Shown: piece after piece, positions 45,696-60,200 of the stretch | How the letters are laid out: every line of letters starts with the position of its first letter | Position numbering within the stretch: the stretch's first letter is position 1 | Assembly (NCBI RefSeq): GCF_001625215.2 | Contig: NC_030385.2 | Location: 7,495,135-7,559,134, forward strand | Source: Daucus carota subsp. sativus | Taxonomy: Eukaryota; Streptophyta; Magnoliopsida; Apiales; Apiaceae | Direction: 5' to 3' | Length of the DNA stretch: 64,000 bases | Program-made: the position numbers and the translations under genes | The notes under the pieces: model-generated | What the model was told of the DNA's origin: nothing | Database searches by the model: none | What the model saw: the letters and a program-made list of their open reading frames with translations, nothing else

Positions 45696-47395
45696 AAGAA
45701 GCTCTTTCCTAATGCTCTAAGTACAACAAAACCTTAATTCTCATCAAATGTTGCCCTTGTCAATTTCAGTATTATCCCAAATCGATTCCAAGATCATACA
45801 GCTCAAAACCATCTAATTCTTCACACACTAGTTAACAAAATGAACCATTCTCTGAATCTAATCAAGAACATAAAATGAACAAAACCCAGATCAGCTCCAA
45901 GAATCTCCACCAAAGTAACTAATATGACCCATTAAATTTAACCTACCAAGAATCAGATAATATATCTGCCAATCTTACAGATAGCCAGAGAGATTGATTG
46001 ATCAATTTAACAAATAAAAAAATGTAATTTTTACTGCAAGAGATTGAAAAAGATGGAAACTTGAGAGAGAAATGAGGTAAGAGAGATAAAGATGATTATA
46101 AAAAATGTTGAAAAATTTAATGGGCATTGCAGATAAAGAAGAACGAGCGTTTTAGAGAGAGAAACATGTATATGACTTCATGAGAGAGAAAGAGAGAGAG
46201 AGGGGTATAATAAAGAAAGGGGAAAGGAGGGGTTACTTTGGTGGTATACGGCGGAGGATGACCGGCGGTTACCGGTAAAAACGGGCGGGGATTCGGGCAG
46301 GTGTCGAGCAGGAGAGATTATGATTAAAAATATTTAACGGGAACCGAGTCATTACACACGGTGAATCATGGAACATAGGACCATAACATCGGTCGTATGT
46401 TAATTTGGTTTATGGGTAGCCTACGTGTTGACCCCCGGCCAAGAATCAGTCGCAGACTAAAATATTCTTCCATTTCTTCTACTCCGATAACTAAAAATCT
46501 AAAATCAGTTTTCTCCGAATGTTAAAAATCTTAAAGGGTAACAATTATTGAACTGCTTCGGTTGAACTTATAAAGTGGTCTACATTTATGAAGCTTATTA
46601 AAACATGGATTCCCTTTTTTTAATGAACTTGAAGTAGAGTAGATTTCCCACTAAAATAATTATAGAATCCTCATAGGCTTTTTTCCATTAAGTCGGACTT
46701 CTTTTGTTTTAAATATAACATATGTACATAAAAATACAACAACTTTAGGAATATTGAAAATTAATTTAATGTATTTATAGGGTTTCAAAAAATCGAGTTT
46801 TCAGATGAAATTTAATTTCTTAAATTTGTTATCAAATGACAAGAACACTTAATATATTAAAAACTTTTGGGGAGGAAAAGAATTACTAAAACCAAAATTT
46901 TTGTAAGATTTTCATACTAATGAAGAGCAAAATATATATTTTTCACAATGCACTATGTTACACAATTCACAATTCAAAAAAGATTTAATTACACATCTTA
47001 CCATTACAATCATGTACTGAAAGCTTATCATTATCTCAGTTATTATTTTGATTAAGTGAAAACTGATTTTAATTGATAAACTTATAATTTATTATAATAT
47101 TATCTTGAAGTTCATTATTGACTAAAAATATGTTATGAATATTAAATAATGTAAAATCATAATATTATCTATGTATCAACTATAGAAGAAGGATTGAATA
47201 TAGTTGTATAAGATTCTCGACTTTATGTAAAAACAGTAAACACAAATAAAAAATCAAATAGCTTTTACTAATTTCTCTATATAAAAACTGTTACAAAACT
47301 GTCTCAAGAAATTTTGATGTTCTTGAGAGCCGCTAGGTTACAAAATATTCGAGTGTAATCCTTACATTATATCAACTTATAACTATGTTTATATA
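45696..47395. other. PP2C leader/promoter and intergenic DNA
   Basis: 45696 to about 46260 should be the leader and promoter of the minus-strand PP2C gene; a (GA)n-rich run lies at 46180-46203. From 46260 on, a short GC-richer segment (GACCGGCGGTTACCGGTAAA, GGGCGGGGATTCGGGC) could hold promoter elements. The rest is AT-rich without a supported feature. Confidence 0.45.
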
Positions 47396-47653
47396 CTCCC
47401 CCCGTCCCCTTTTACATGTCCACTTTTGAAAAAAAAATTGTCCCAAATTACTTGTCCACTTCTCTTTTCAAAGCAACTTTTTGTATGTTTTTTCAAAAAA
47501 TAACAACTTCCAATATTTGACTAGCATATATATATACACAACTCTATCTAATTCATTACATTTATTAAGGATATGTGTGAAAACAAGATACCCAACTAAC
47601 ATTTTCTTAAGATGCGTTATTTTTTCAAAAGTGACAAGTAAAAGGGGACGGAG
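47396..47653. mobile_element. Stowaway-type MITE
   Basis: Ends CTCCCCCCGTCCCCTTTTAC and AGTAAAAGGGGACGGAG, flanked by TA; CACTTTTGAAAAAA pairs with TTTTTTCAAAAGTG near the right end. Confidence 0.88.
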
Positions 47654-48876
47654 TACTACTCTATCAATTACAAAATATTTTCTATCCAATAGTATCTGGT
47701 TCCATACAAATCTAACTTGATTCCATAAATCAGTTGTAAGCAAATCAATCTTTATCTTGATTTTCCCGCAATAACAGATACATGATAAGATACGGATATT
47801 CTCCAAATCCTGACATCTTCAGTTACCGATCAGCTTCTCATACTGATGGGGACAACGAATCCTAACTATGTTCAGATCCTAACAACCACACATGAAATAC
47901 TGACGTTATCACTTCGTCATATCCTCATCACTTTTATCATATCCCGACGATCATTGAATCATCATTCGTAACATTCTCCCCTAATTTATATTTTGTGAAA
48001 CAAAGCATAAAATTCAAAGATTCAGTGATGTCAAAACTATCTTAGATCTATCTTCAATGGCCTTGAAACAAAAAATATTACTCGGACAATGCTAACCTTT
48101 CACCATCTTTTAATTGTAGAAGTTTGATCAACTTTCTTTTGAATATTCTATATTCTTTGCTAAGAGTACTTAACTTCATTCTTTGCTCATCAAAGACAAC
48201 ATAGACTATTTTCATTCCATCAGGATTAAATGTTAGCTTTCATTCCAAAAAACACATCTATCACTGCATTTCTTCTTCTTTTTTTTCATCTCCACTTCTT
48301 CACCATCATAATACAAATAAATTGAAACATAGTAACATACTCACCAGTATAATTGCTCCCTCCATCTAAGACTCTTCTTTTTATTGTTTGACAGAATTAT
48401 GTTTGACCATTCTGAAGTTACCGAGTTTATAAACATATTTTAATTTATTTCTTTTTATTGTTTGATAGAATTATGTTTGACTACTCTGAAGTTACCGAGT
48501 TTATTAACACAAGTCTTCAACTACAAGAACTCTTGTTGTTCTATCAACCAAGTAAATCATCTTCTACTTTCAAGTGAAGACAACCTTATAATTACACCTC
48601 CGAATGAAATGCAAGAAGCAGAAGCAGTAACAAAGTTTTGAACAACTATCCATGTTATAATTTAAATTTCATTACATTCCTTCCAATTTTATTCATCCCT
48701 TCTAATTTTGTACATTTCGTTCGTCCCAACCAAATACAAGATATAGATACATGTTCAATAAGTCGGAAAGTTTACACAGTCATGTAATATATTTCATGCC
48801 CTAATTTTATATTTCCCTGATTTACATAAAAACCTTGTACAGTTGGAGCTAAAATTAGTCAGTTCTTTACCTTTTT
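47654..48876. other. Intergenic DNA downstream of IRE1
   Basis: A Stowaway-like left end (GCTCCCTCCATCT, 48355) has no matching right end. It is followed by a 75-bp imperfect tandem duplication (TTTTTATTGTTTGA(C/T)AGAATTATG at about 48377 and 48451). Minus-strand 3' UTR of IRE1 is expected in the last few hundred bases. Confidence 0.45.
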
Positions 48877-51800
48877 TTATACATAAATACTTGTGAAGTA
48901 CTTGCTGAAAGATTCTTCCTCCGAACAGTACTTGTGTATGACTTTATAGACCTCAATCAGGAGTTTTGGAAACCTACTTGAGAAATAGCTATCAAATCCT
49001 CCAGGAACCACCCCAAGAATCCCCCGTATTTCTTCAGAGAGTTCTCTATAATGATTCAGCTTATTACGTATCACCCGTAACAAGTCCCGCACACTATCAT
49101 ACTTGTACCGCCTGTAACGGCCAATGTCATTAAGAAAGGCATTCTCTAGTTTCTCGTCCCATTTGCCATTTAACGCCAATGATCCAATACCTTCCAATGC
49201 CTTCAATATTTCAGACTGAGTCTCCCTGTCCTCTAATTCTACCCGATCACTAGCATCCCGAAGGAATGAGAGCCGCATCTCAGAATTCCAAAATAGAGGA
49301 TGATGTAATACGTCGACAGCCTTTGGCCTGGAAAACACCATAATGTAGAGATCATTAGGCAATACACATATTATGTATATTAATCTTATATGCGTCAGTT
49401 ATCACTGAAAAAGTAGGTGTACTGATGTTCTAGTACATACAATGCCTATAGCCTGAAGAAAACAAAAGATTATGCAATATGTCTGCAACCGTTGGACCAG
49501 TCAACACTTATAATGTAGACAATTAATCTTACTTAAGTAGGTACACTACTGTTTTTGGCTTTGTCCGCAAAACGGAATGTCTGCATAGTGCAGTTGAATG
49601 GACTGGAGAAACATTGTGCATGCAGCTTATATATTTCTACAGGAGAATAAGTTAACTTGAAGGAAGATTAAGTAATACCTCAAAGTTGGGTTAGGATCTA
49701 GGAGGCCAGTTACAAGATCCATAGCTTCTGGAATATTTTCTATCAAGAAAAGGTCTTTCTTATCATTTACAATATTCAAATCGCGCTCAAGGCTATCTCC
49801 AAATGGGTGGTTTCCACCAGTGATACAAAAAAAGAGAATGCAACCTAAACTAAATAAATCCACAGCACGAGACTGCCGTTCATCACGCAGTTGTTCAGGA
49901 GCTTGCCATCCAGAACTCCCATAACCTGCATCAAACAATATTGTAAGAATGTAGTATGCATATATGTATTTTTAATTAATCAGTAAGACAACATAAGGGT
50001 ATGAGTAGAGTGGCCTCAACTCCTTGTAAATATCTTATATAAATTTTAAATTGTAACATGAGGGTTTTAAAGTTATGCTAGCTTAACTTGGAACTCAGCC
50101 AAGACTTAGAAGACAACTTTCACAGACACTAATCTATCCAAGATTCCAAGCATATCCTTCTACTAGCTGAATTCTAGAGATGTCGTTGAAACATGATAGC
50201 ACTCATACTTAAAATACTGTAGATATAAACAATTGATTATATGTGTTTTATTGTCATCTTAATGTCTGAATTTAGAGTACGATATAATTTAAAAACAGAA
50301 ATATTATAAAAGTGGAGCAAACTTAATACGTTGCTTCCAGAAATAGAAACAAAACGAGAAATATTTAAAAGGACAGAAAGACGTTCACCAGTTGTCTGCT
50401 TAGATAATGAAGTCATTCCACCAGAAAGGCGCTTGCTTATACCCATATCCGAGACCTTGGCACACAAGGTTCTCTCCTTGCGGATCAACACATTCTGAGG
50501 CTTTAAATCCCTGTGTATGATTCCAAGTTCGTGCAAATGTGCAAGTCCATTAACTATATCCCTGCAATGGTTTTAAAAAAAACTCAGCTCCACTTTAAGC
50601 ATAATCTCATTTAATTTTGTAGGGAACCACAATGGTTCTATTTCATTATATTCTCTCAACTTAGTTGTCAATCATACTTGATCTCTTTCATTTAATTAAA
50701 ACATAATACCAGTTTTATCATTGGTGAAATTTGGTGACCAGTTCTTGGGAGTCCATGAACTGCTAACTTTCATTGAAAAGGGAGTATACAATTAATATTC
50801 ACAATCACTATCAATATATTAGACATAGGTAATTCTAGAACACGTTTAACAAGCATTTCATTTGGATGCATTTATAAGAACATGCTACGTAAGATATAAC
50901 TGAAAGACCATTAAGTTTTCTCTGGAACATGGGGTGCGCTCTATGTAGTAACGTCAAAACATGTGAGAATAAATGAAAACTGTTCTAAACTTTCTGTATA
51001 CACTGTTCTGCATATTGTTTAAAGTGCAGAACAATGTCCTCGGCTGATCGCAAGCTTAGTCACTGCAAGTTGTAGAAGAAAACAAAACTTAATATATAGA
51101 CATCTATACATGCGTCACTGGGAAAATTATATACATATAAGTATATGGAGTGTCAGTAGCTTCGCTATAATTCCTGCATCTGAGATGATATCTCACAAGT
51201 GCAATATCACATGCTAAAAACAAATAATAGTGCTCTTCACTTACCTCATGAGCTTTAACAAATGAGGGGAAGGGTACCCATTGGCCTTCCACAATTTTAA
51301 GTAGTGGATATCATCTACTGCCCAAAGTAAACTAGCAGTTGCATCAGCTGAAGTCTGGCGATCTTTTCCCTTTCCACTTGATTGGCTTTGACAACTATCA
51401 GAATATGTTGTTATCAACTCATATAAGCTGCAGGTACAACGCTCCAGAGAAAGGTAGACAAAATCTTGGTCAAACTCCACTCCATACCAGCGAATGATGT
51501 TAGGATGCTGATCAGATGCAATTAGGTTCTGAATTTCTTTCAAGGCCACGTCATGATGGGTCCGTACGAGGCGCTTAACAGCTACTGACCGACCATCATG
51601 ATTGCCCTCCAGTACAACTGTTCCGTTGCTTCCTTTAGCTATTTGTTTGTTGGAGATGAGAATTTTACCAACCTTGCGTCCATCTATGTCATTATCAGCA
51701 CAATCAAATGCCAGCTCAAATTTTTTTTCAACTTTATCAAAGTCCAAAACTTCACTGCTGCCATCACCTGACTTTTCATTTTGACTTCTTTTAGTACTAA

Positions 51801-54800
51801 CATTGTTCTTCATTACACTTGGCTTTCTAGTCTTTTTCTTCTTATATGTAGCAGTTTGTGCCGTAATGCCCTGAGCCTGAAGTTTTGACATGCTTTGTTT
51901 CCTGCTACGAGTACGGAAAAAAACAGCCACAATGGAGAGTATGAAGACAAAAAGTTGCACAATGAAGCTCACACTATATAGGGGTTGGCCTTCTGGAGAT
52001 GATTTTCTGGCAGCATTAACATGCTCTCCTTCAGGAAGAGCAAAGATACGCCCTTCAGTATCAGAATGAGGTAAAGCAGGCACTAACTTTCCTTCAACAT
52101 CCAGACGACCCCCTGGTAAACTCCTTTGCTCATGTTGACTAAAATCAAGAAGGTTGTCACTCTCTGAATGGAGCAAAGCAGGAAATGTTTTACCCCTAGA
52201 CTCCTGGTGGTTTGTACCAGGAACTGGCAGAGAAGGGTTTCTACCTCGAGATGGAAACATCCCTAGCCTATCAGAGACCATAATAGACTCTAAAGTAGGA
52301 AGATTACGGATTCGATAGACAAGGGGCTTTGTCTGACAAAACTCATCTCCAGAAGAGCCTCCACTAAACAGTTTCTCAATCCTCTGGCACTGGAAAGAAG
52401 CTTCAATATCAGCAAAAGTTAAGTACCATAATACTTTACCAGTCTTTTGAGAAGAGTACTTCAGCGTATAGTCGGTCCTAGTAATATACAGGGGATCAGG
52501 ACCACTAGGTTCATGCAATCCGTCCTTCCTCGCCACAATAGGTTTCTTAGTACCAATCAGATCCACAGGATTGGGAGAGCCAGCTGATCCAAATGTATGA
52601 ATAACTGAACCAGATTTAGCATCAACAAGGAATACAGTGGTGTTCTTCATCCCTAACAAGACTGTATCAGATGATACATATGGTGCACGCCTGACTAATT
52701 CTTCTGCACTGAAACCAAGTTTCTGCAGATGACAAGTAAAAGGAAAAACAATTTATGGTATAGTAAAAATGTCCCATTCATTACTTATTCAAAAAAAAAA
52801 TGTACCATGTATTATGAACAAAAGCCACATTCTTTGTCCAGAACTTGACATGTGATAAAAAGGAATTATATAGTAAATGTATATATTCTGAGAAGCTCTG
52901 TATTCTAATTACCATGAATAATATATCTTTAAAAGATAGGATAATGATTACTAAATAATTCTTATTTAGGGGTTAAAGAAATATTACTAATATATATTAT
53001 TAGATATTAAACTAGTTTAATACTCCCTCTGTCCCCCTAGGTTGTTTATCTTGGGGGACGAGGGCTTGGCACACAGTTTAACACATATAAAATGTAGTTT
53101 CATAGATTATTTTAGACTTCTTTTTCTTCTGAATAAAATTTAATGTTCAAATATTTACACAAAAAAGGAAAATTTTAAAAATTAAGTTATGAAACTATAT
53201 TTTATATGCACCTTAAACTGTGTGCAAGCAATGTAAAAAACCTGTAAAGAAATGAGAGCGGCGGAGGGAGTATAACGATATCTACTTAATCATTCCAGTT
53301 ATATAAATTAAAATCAGACATGTCTGGTTAAATAGAAATTTATCTCAAGGAAGATATATTCAATCTATATATCAATAACATAAGTAACTAAAACTTCATA
53401 ATTGATATATCAATCAAAAAAGCAGATGGCAAGTACTGAACCCATATCAAATCGCCAAAATAAAATTTAACAATAAACTATAAACTAATATTCTGGATAT
53501 GCCAAGTATTGAATTACATTACTCAATATTTAGTAGGACTTGTAGCCCCTGGATTCTTCTTGAGCATGCATCCACATATATGCTGTGTTCAAGTTCATGC
53601 ATAGACAAATTTATACTCTATGTGACCCCGCCTATTTAGTTTACGTTGGGTGCAAATGCCGGACACTTGACACCTAAAATCTGTGACACTTTGTTTGGAC
53701 CAAGAACATGAATATTCAAAATGTTGTCAAACACTTACAGACGTATCCATTTAGGAAGAATTCACCAAAGTTCGCATAGCATACTTTATGAGTCCACATA
53801 GATAAACAAAAGTGACTATTTCCACTTAAGCTTTAATTTTGTATTCTTTTCATATTAAATGCAAAAGGATTATAACAAAAGAAATTTCACTATACAGTAA
53901 GGCCTCTATAAATTAAGAGCATTGGGACCGGTAAATTTTATTAATCTATCAAGGATAAATATACACTATCTCTACTGAGACTAAAAAGATAATTAGAAAT
54001 ATCAATTACTCGTGGTAGCTTATCGATTATTAATACATCAAGGTTTTACTGTACAGTATACACATTAACTTTATGCAAGTCAAAAACTAGCTCATTTGTA
54101 CATGCAAATATATTGCAGTGCAGTACCACAGCTGTAGAGTCATTAACATGCATGTAGAGTTCCCAATCATCTTGTCCGAGATCAATAAAGAAGCTACCAT
54201 TGTCACCTTCGTGATCAGGAAGAGCCTGGTACAGAGAATAGATAGATGGTCCTGATGCAAACGACCAAATGATCTTTTTTGAGCTCACATCCATGAGGGA
54301 TATTGTACCATCTGGAGCAACCACCAATGCTCTATCATGTTTACTGAGTCAATTCCCACAAATAACCGAGAACGTATAATCAATCATTATGAATAAATAG
54401 GATCAAAACTAGTAAGTGATAAGAGAGATTGAAAATTAAAAAAAATAATAAATAAATATGATCAAATTTTAATCAAGTAGAGGGGTCAAAGTTTTAACTT
54501 TTATATGTATATATTTGTTTAAATATTCTGGAAAATATGTAACTGGAAGCTACCCCCTGGAGCTGAGGAGAATCCTAATTCTATCACCAATCACTGTAAG
54601 TCTCTAGGAGGCTACATAAAGAACTAAACTTCCTTGTGTACTTGAATCAACAATTCAATCAGATACAATGCTCATGATGAGATCAAAATCACCTTCTGGC
54701 TTATAATTACCTCAGGCATCTACAAATGTGTAACAAAACCTAAAGTACATAGATATTACATTAAGTAGTTAAACAACACACACACACAAACACACACACA

Positions 54801-55399
54801 ACCTCAAATCAAAGATCACCAATTCCCAACTTACTTAAACTCCGTGGAAAATGCATAACACTCTTTACCTCAAATAAAAGGTCAGCTATTTCAGACCTAC
54901 TCAAAGTATCGTAAAAATGTTTCACATCCATAATACATACATGAGGCAAAAAAGGATTTAACTGATAAAGAATTGATCTTTCAGCACATTGTGATAAAAT
55001 TAAACGGGATAAAAGATTGATCTTTCGGCACACTGTAATTAAATTAAGGGGAAACAACTAAGATACGAAAACTTTAACTGCGACCTAATCGACATCACCA
55101 TTCACTCCCAATTCAGTTAATATTCTCAATTACAACAATCAAATGGAAATCAACCATAAGAATCAATTATGACAATCACATCCACAAATCATAAAATCAA
55201 AGCAGTAAAATTAGTAGCCTCACTTTTTAGCCGGCAGTAGAGAGGTGGTGTGGAATTTTTGAAACCCATTTGCACCGTCGAGATTTTGTTCGGCGACGGA
55301 GATCTCCGATCTGCCGGAGTTGGCCGATAAGTCGGCATATCCGGCATATATACACGCGATTACACACAGAAAAAGAGTGATAAACTCAAGAATCGCCAT
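48877..55399 (-). CDS. IRE1: IRE1: ER stress sensor kinase/endoribonuclease
   Basis: Six coding exons on the minus strand: 55224-55399, 54148-54343, 51245-52722, 50389-50561, 49679-49925 and 48877-49327, giving 906 residues; every junction keeps frame. A signal peptide (first ~20 residues) and lumenal sensor (with DDWELYMH, TTVFLVDAKSG, VLWYLTF) precede one membrane segment (SVSFIVQLFVFILSIVAVFF). The kinase has VAVKRL, IHRDLKPQNVLI, SDMGISKRL and GWQAPE. The RNase (KEN) domain has HHPLFWNSEMRLSFLRD and ends IRNKLNHYREL...FDSYFSSRFPKLL. Plant IRE1 splices bZIP60 mRNA during ER stress. Domains are complete with expected catalytic residues. Intron 2 holds a Stowaway MITE. Confidence 0.95.
53033..53270. 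mobile_element. Stowaway-like MITE in IRE1 intron 2
   Basis: Ends CTCCCTCTGTCCCCCTAGG and GGCGGAGGGAG, flanked by TA (53031-53032, 53271-53272). It contains paired TTTCATAGATTATTTTAGAC and related AT-rich arms and resembles the 23743 copy (shared GTGTGCAAGCA-type and GGGGGACGAGGG-type words). Confidence 0.8.
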
Positions 55400-57250
55400 T
55401 GAGAGCTTAAGGTTAACATCAATTCATGAGAATTTTGTTAGTAAATTGGATGAGATTGGAGATTTTTGGCCGGGGTTTTTCAATTTGGTCAATGAAAAAT
55501 GAGAAAAGCAGTTGAATACTTGGCTATTTTATAATTTCTCACAGGCAATTGAGACCGAGATAAGGAGGTCATGTGGCTGAACTAACTAATGATTTATCAA
55601 GAATGAATAATAAAATTTTGTCTGTTGGATTATGAGAAAATTGTATTTTATGTACAAGTATTTTAAGCTTTACGGTTTGTAATATTGTGTTTAAAAATTT
55701 ATACTCGCAATACAAGTTTTTAAAAGTTGCATCGACCGCACCGCACCGCGATCATCCCTAAATCACGATGTAGAGATTCACTTAAGACTACAGCCTACAT
55801 TTTGAATAGGATACCTAGCAAAACAATGGCTGAAACCCCTTAAAATTATAGACTAACAATACTCTTAGTCTCAACTATTTTCATGTCTGGGATTGTCCAA
55901 TTGAGACAATGTCTTATAAGTCGCATGAAAATAAATCGGAATCAAAAACTGTTAATTGCTATTTTTTGGGTATTCTGAAAAAATAAAAGGATTTTGAGTT
56001 TTATAATCTTTTTCGCAAAGTTCTTGTTCAAAACTAGAAATGTTAGATTTATTGAGGATGTTGTGTTTGAGTAGACGATGAAGTTAGGAATGTTGTGTTT
56101 GAGGAAGAATCTCACATAGTTCAACACAACAATATGAATACACCTATATGTATTCTTACTCAAAATCTAAAATAATTGTTGTTGTTTGTGTAATTTGTAG
56201 CGAAGTGGGAGATTATTAGATTATTTTTATTAATATAATAATAATAATATGCGAGCTTGCAAATTAAAGACAATTATATTTATTATTTTAATTTTATTTG
56301 TTGAGATAATTAAGTGATCTAAGATAAAAAGTTCTTAAAATGTCTTATTTGGTATGGATTTTATAATATGTCATGTAAGTTTTATTAGAATTAGTGAGAT
56401 CTGATAGAGCTACTATACAAAGAATAACATAGGATTTAATAATATAGGATTTTGATTTTCCAAATTTAATTTTTATCGGTTTGAGCGAGATATTCTAAAA
56501 TGTGAATCATGTCAAATCCCATAATACGGGGTTAACATCTACACTTATGAAATCAAACACATCCGGTATGCAGTTTTATTATAATACTGATAATATCTTA
56601 TATGATCCTTTTATTATACATGCTTAAATCTAATAAAATAATATTATTGTCTAATTAGTTAATTAAAATTAGACTCACCATAACAATTTTTTAACTACGT
56701 CGAGGTGTACACAGCTGCTGATCAGTGATCTCTCGGACATGCGATAAAGGGGAGGAAAAAGAAAGCAAAACTCAAGCAAAGTTAAGCAAAAATTAACGGG
56801 AGCACACACAGAGCACATATTCATATATTTCAAAGTACTGTGTCCAATTGATAAGGTTCCGAAAGTGTATGACATGTACACTTCTGATACACAACATGCA
56901 TTTCTTTAGATTACACAACTTTCGCTTCAATTGTTCATAATAAACAAATTAAAAACAAATATATTTTTTCGCTTCATTTCAACTTAAACAATTTACATAC
57001 TACAATTCCTGTTCATGCAGGTTGTATTAGTTCTTTCACCATGAACAGATGTGTTCAGTATGTATCAGAGACAATATGGTGATCAGCTAAAGGAGGCAGA
57101 GACAACGGCAAAACTATTGCTTCTTACTAAAAGATTCAAATTAATGAGGGACGAGTTCACACATTAGAAAGAACAACAATGTCTTTCTTCTACAAAGATT
57201 AAAAGGGGTGAAGAACGTTATTGTGCCCATAATTATGTGTAACAGCAACA
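55400..57250. other. IRE1 promoter and intergenic DNA
   Basis: The IRE1 leader and promoter should lie in 55400 to about 55700. A block at 56333-56570 (TTTGGTATGGATTTTATAA ... CAAATCCCATAATACGGGG) may be a MITE related to the 14278 and 15591 blocks. Nothing else was supported. Confidence 0.4.
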
Positions 57251-60200
57251 CTAAGCTTCAATTTCATCAGAGTGGTTAGAAACTCCATTTGGAGAAACTT
57301 CTGCCCGCAGGTGAGCAGAAATATCATCTATGTCAGCATTAAGCCCATCAATAGTAGCCTCCAGTTTCTTGCGAGTCATCTGTAAATAGGATATCTTGTC
57401 AATGTCTTGTGCAGCAAAAATGCAGCAAGTAAAATCTACAACTAAGCGAACCTTTATTCCAGAAAGCTAACACAAAAGTGTATTAGACCCAAGGTCGTGT
57501 ATACTAAAGGAATAAAAAAAATTAGAATAAAAGGAAAACCATCTTCATTTCAAATATTCAGCATAACTTCTGCTCTGGGTGATTACTGATTCGTGGCTCC
57601 TCCAGTATTATCAGTTTCAAATTCTACTGTGTGTGATTTCAGAATTCAGAGAAATTTTGTTCGATTAAAAAATGGCTTTATTAGTTATGTTCTACATCTG
57701 GTCAAGCAAGTGATCAGTTTACTTGTAGCAAGACAAAATCCAAGTTATTTCTGCAAAACAAGCAGATGCAGAATAAACTCAAAAGAGCTTAAAGATCGAG
57801 ACTTATTCACCTCCAGAGCTTTCTCCTCACCATAGATGAGTGCAGGAAGCTTCTTGTCAGCTTTTGCTAGTGCCTTGCTGATCTGCAAGTGATAAAAGTC
57901 AATAGATATGTGAAATTGATAACACTGAGAAGTAATTATTGGCGCACCACTCTTACTCTCAAAAGAAGAACAATAATGTCTTATTGAGTTTTATGCAATA
58001 TAGAGTAAAATGTATAGAACTTAGAAGTGATCAACCGCAAAGTTAAGGTTAGGTAGCACCCAAGTATACAACCAGTTTCCAAATGAGAAGTTAATTTAAG
58101 CAAGATTAACAAATTACCTGAGGGGAATATGCAGTACTTAAACTAATATACATAAAAAAGGATCAATCACAAAGGTATTAGCCTATTAGGTGATATCCCA
58201 CTCTACAATTACTTGTCCAGATAAGAACTTAATATAAATGGGTTAACAAAGTACCTGAGGCGCATATACAGCACCAAGAGCACCAATAAGTATTCCACCT
58301 AACACAAAGCCACCAATGAAGATGCTGTTTCCGCTGCTTGGCCTTCCACCATCACTGCAATTTATGTAAAGATTATTGCTACAATTTATTCAAACATACA
58401 TGATACACCGTCATTAAGTCAAATTAGTATTCTCAAAAATCCACAGCTACTTTGACCTAAACTTACAGACATTAGTCAAAACAAAACCAATGAAAATGAT
58501 AAATATCAACACCTATAGCCTGCTTGCACAAAGATTGCCCTTTTAGCAGGAGGTTGGCTAGTTCTGTAAGACACCTTTGTAATTCTTCCACCTCCAATAC
58601 ATTGGGCAGCTGACTTAATATGAGAACCTACACCAAATACAAAACAAGGTCTCTATGATTTTTGAAAGTTAATTTCAGGCAAGAAATTTACAGTCAAAGT
58701 TCCAACACTTCATGATCTCAAAATATTACTTCCAAGAAAAAACTGAAAATCACTGAATGCTATCAGTTAATATTATGAAAGAGATTCTGGTTTTCTTTCT
58801 TTCTCGTAAAACTAGGGTTCATCCAAATTGCATACTTTGTCACACAACTAATAAGCCATATTCATTGTGCTCCCTCTAGTGATGATAAGTTTTTTCTCGA
58901 TTTTCAAACTGGCTAAAGCCTAAAAGGGTTACACTTCATCTCACTCTCCTCTCCATCCAAGACTTGCTCCCATCTCTTTCAAGGTATCTCTTCGTTTTTT
59001 TTTGTTTGTTACTTTCATTTTCTGATTTATTTGAGTGGAATTGTGAAAAGGTGTTTGACTTTAATCTTGTTAGTTTGTGGGTATTTGTTTGTTTGTTTAA
59101 TACTTGTGTTTTATTTGGTTTTTGATGTTTTTGGCGATTTTTTGTGTTACAAATGAGACGCTTCGTTGTTCGCTTCGCATACGACGAGACAACTTGACCG
59201 ATAGCATAGCGGTGGTGGCCGATGGTGGCGGTGACGGTGGTTTCGGGACGTGATCCGGTTTCAGGAAGGAAAGCGCTAATTGTGCCTTAATTGATGGCGT
59301 AAATTGTGCCTCCTAATTGTGGGCGTAAACTGTGCCTTTTGGGCGTAAATTGTGCTCTTTATTGAGGGCGTTAATTGTGCCTTATTTGAGGGCCTTAATT
59401 GTGTCTTAATTAAGGACATTAATATCTTATTATTATGCCTTAATTAAGAGCTTAATTAATCATGAGTTATCATGATTGTGGGAATATTTTGATATAACCT
59501 GTTAAATATATCGACTTATATTTTTCTTGTTTCTCTTGTTTTATTTTCAGGATTCTTGGAAGAAGACCCGTTTTCTTTTCGGACATTAAAGTTTTATTGT
59601 CTAAATTTCCCCGGTCATCTTGCATGTCCGACGGTTAGATAATAACTTTCTTGAATGAAAGAATTATCACGGTGAATTGCCGATTCTCGTTGAGATTTAT
59701 TCTCATTTTCAAAAAAAAAAAAAAATATTATGAAAGAGATCATCCACAAAGCTCCCGCATCAACAATTCAACATATAAGTAAAGTTCTTGATATACACAT
59801 TTGTACACTTATAGCAAGTAGACACTTGACCATTGAGCCAAGCACAACCTTCTATTACGTACAAATTCTCTGACAAAAGCATAAACAAAACAATATTGAG
59901 GTATATATCAACTCCTTAACAAAGTAATTAAGGAAATAGTTATTACTTATTAGTTATTTAACTTCATATTTAACAGTCTCATTATATTGGCAAAAACATG
60001 CCACTTGCTCTCACAATAAACTGATGTAGGTGTGTAGGTCACCTCGAACTGGCTTTGAGTTTGTATGTTCATCAATCTTCATCAATAAAAGGTTCCATAG
60101 CTAGTCATCTCAAAGCAGGAAACTCCGTCAAAGGTGAGGGTAATACGGTTAACTTAATGGAAACATAGTCCTTATTTTTAACATTGCAGAGGAGCAATAA

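Noticed and set aside
48355-48505. Stowaway-like start as a complete MITE
   Set aside because: No matching right terminus or flanking TA found; treated as a fragment plus a tandem duplication.
55320-55502. 60-codon plus-strand open frame
   Set aside because: Antisense to the signal-peptide exon of IRE1.
59265-59415. Regularly spaced short repeats suggestive of a CRISPR-like array
   Set aside because: Nuclear plant DNA, irregular spacers with no unique sequence, no cas genes; internal repeats of a retroposon.
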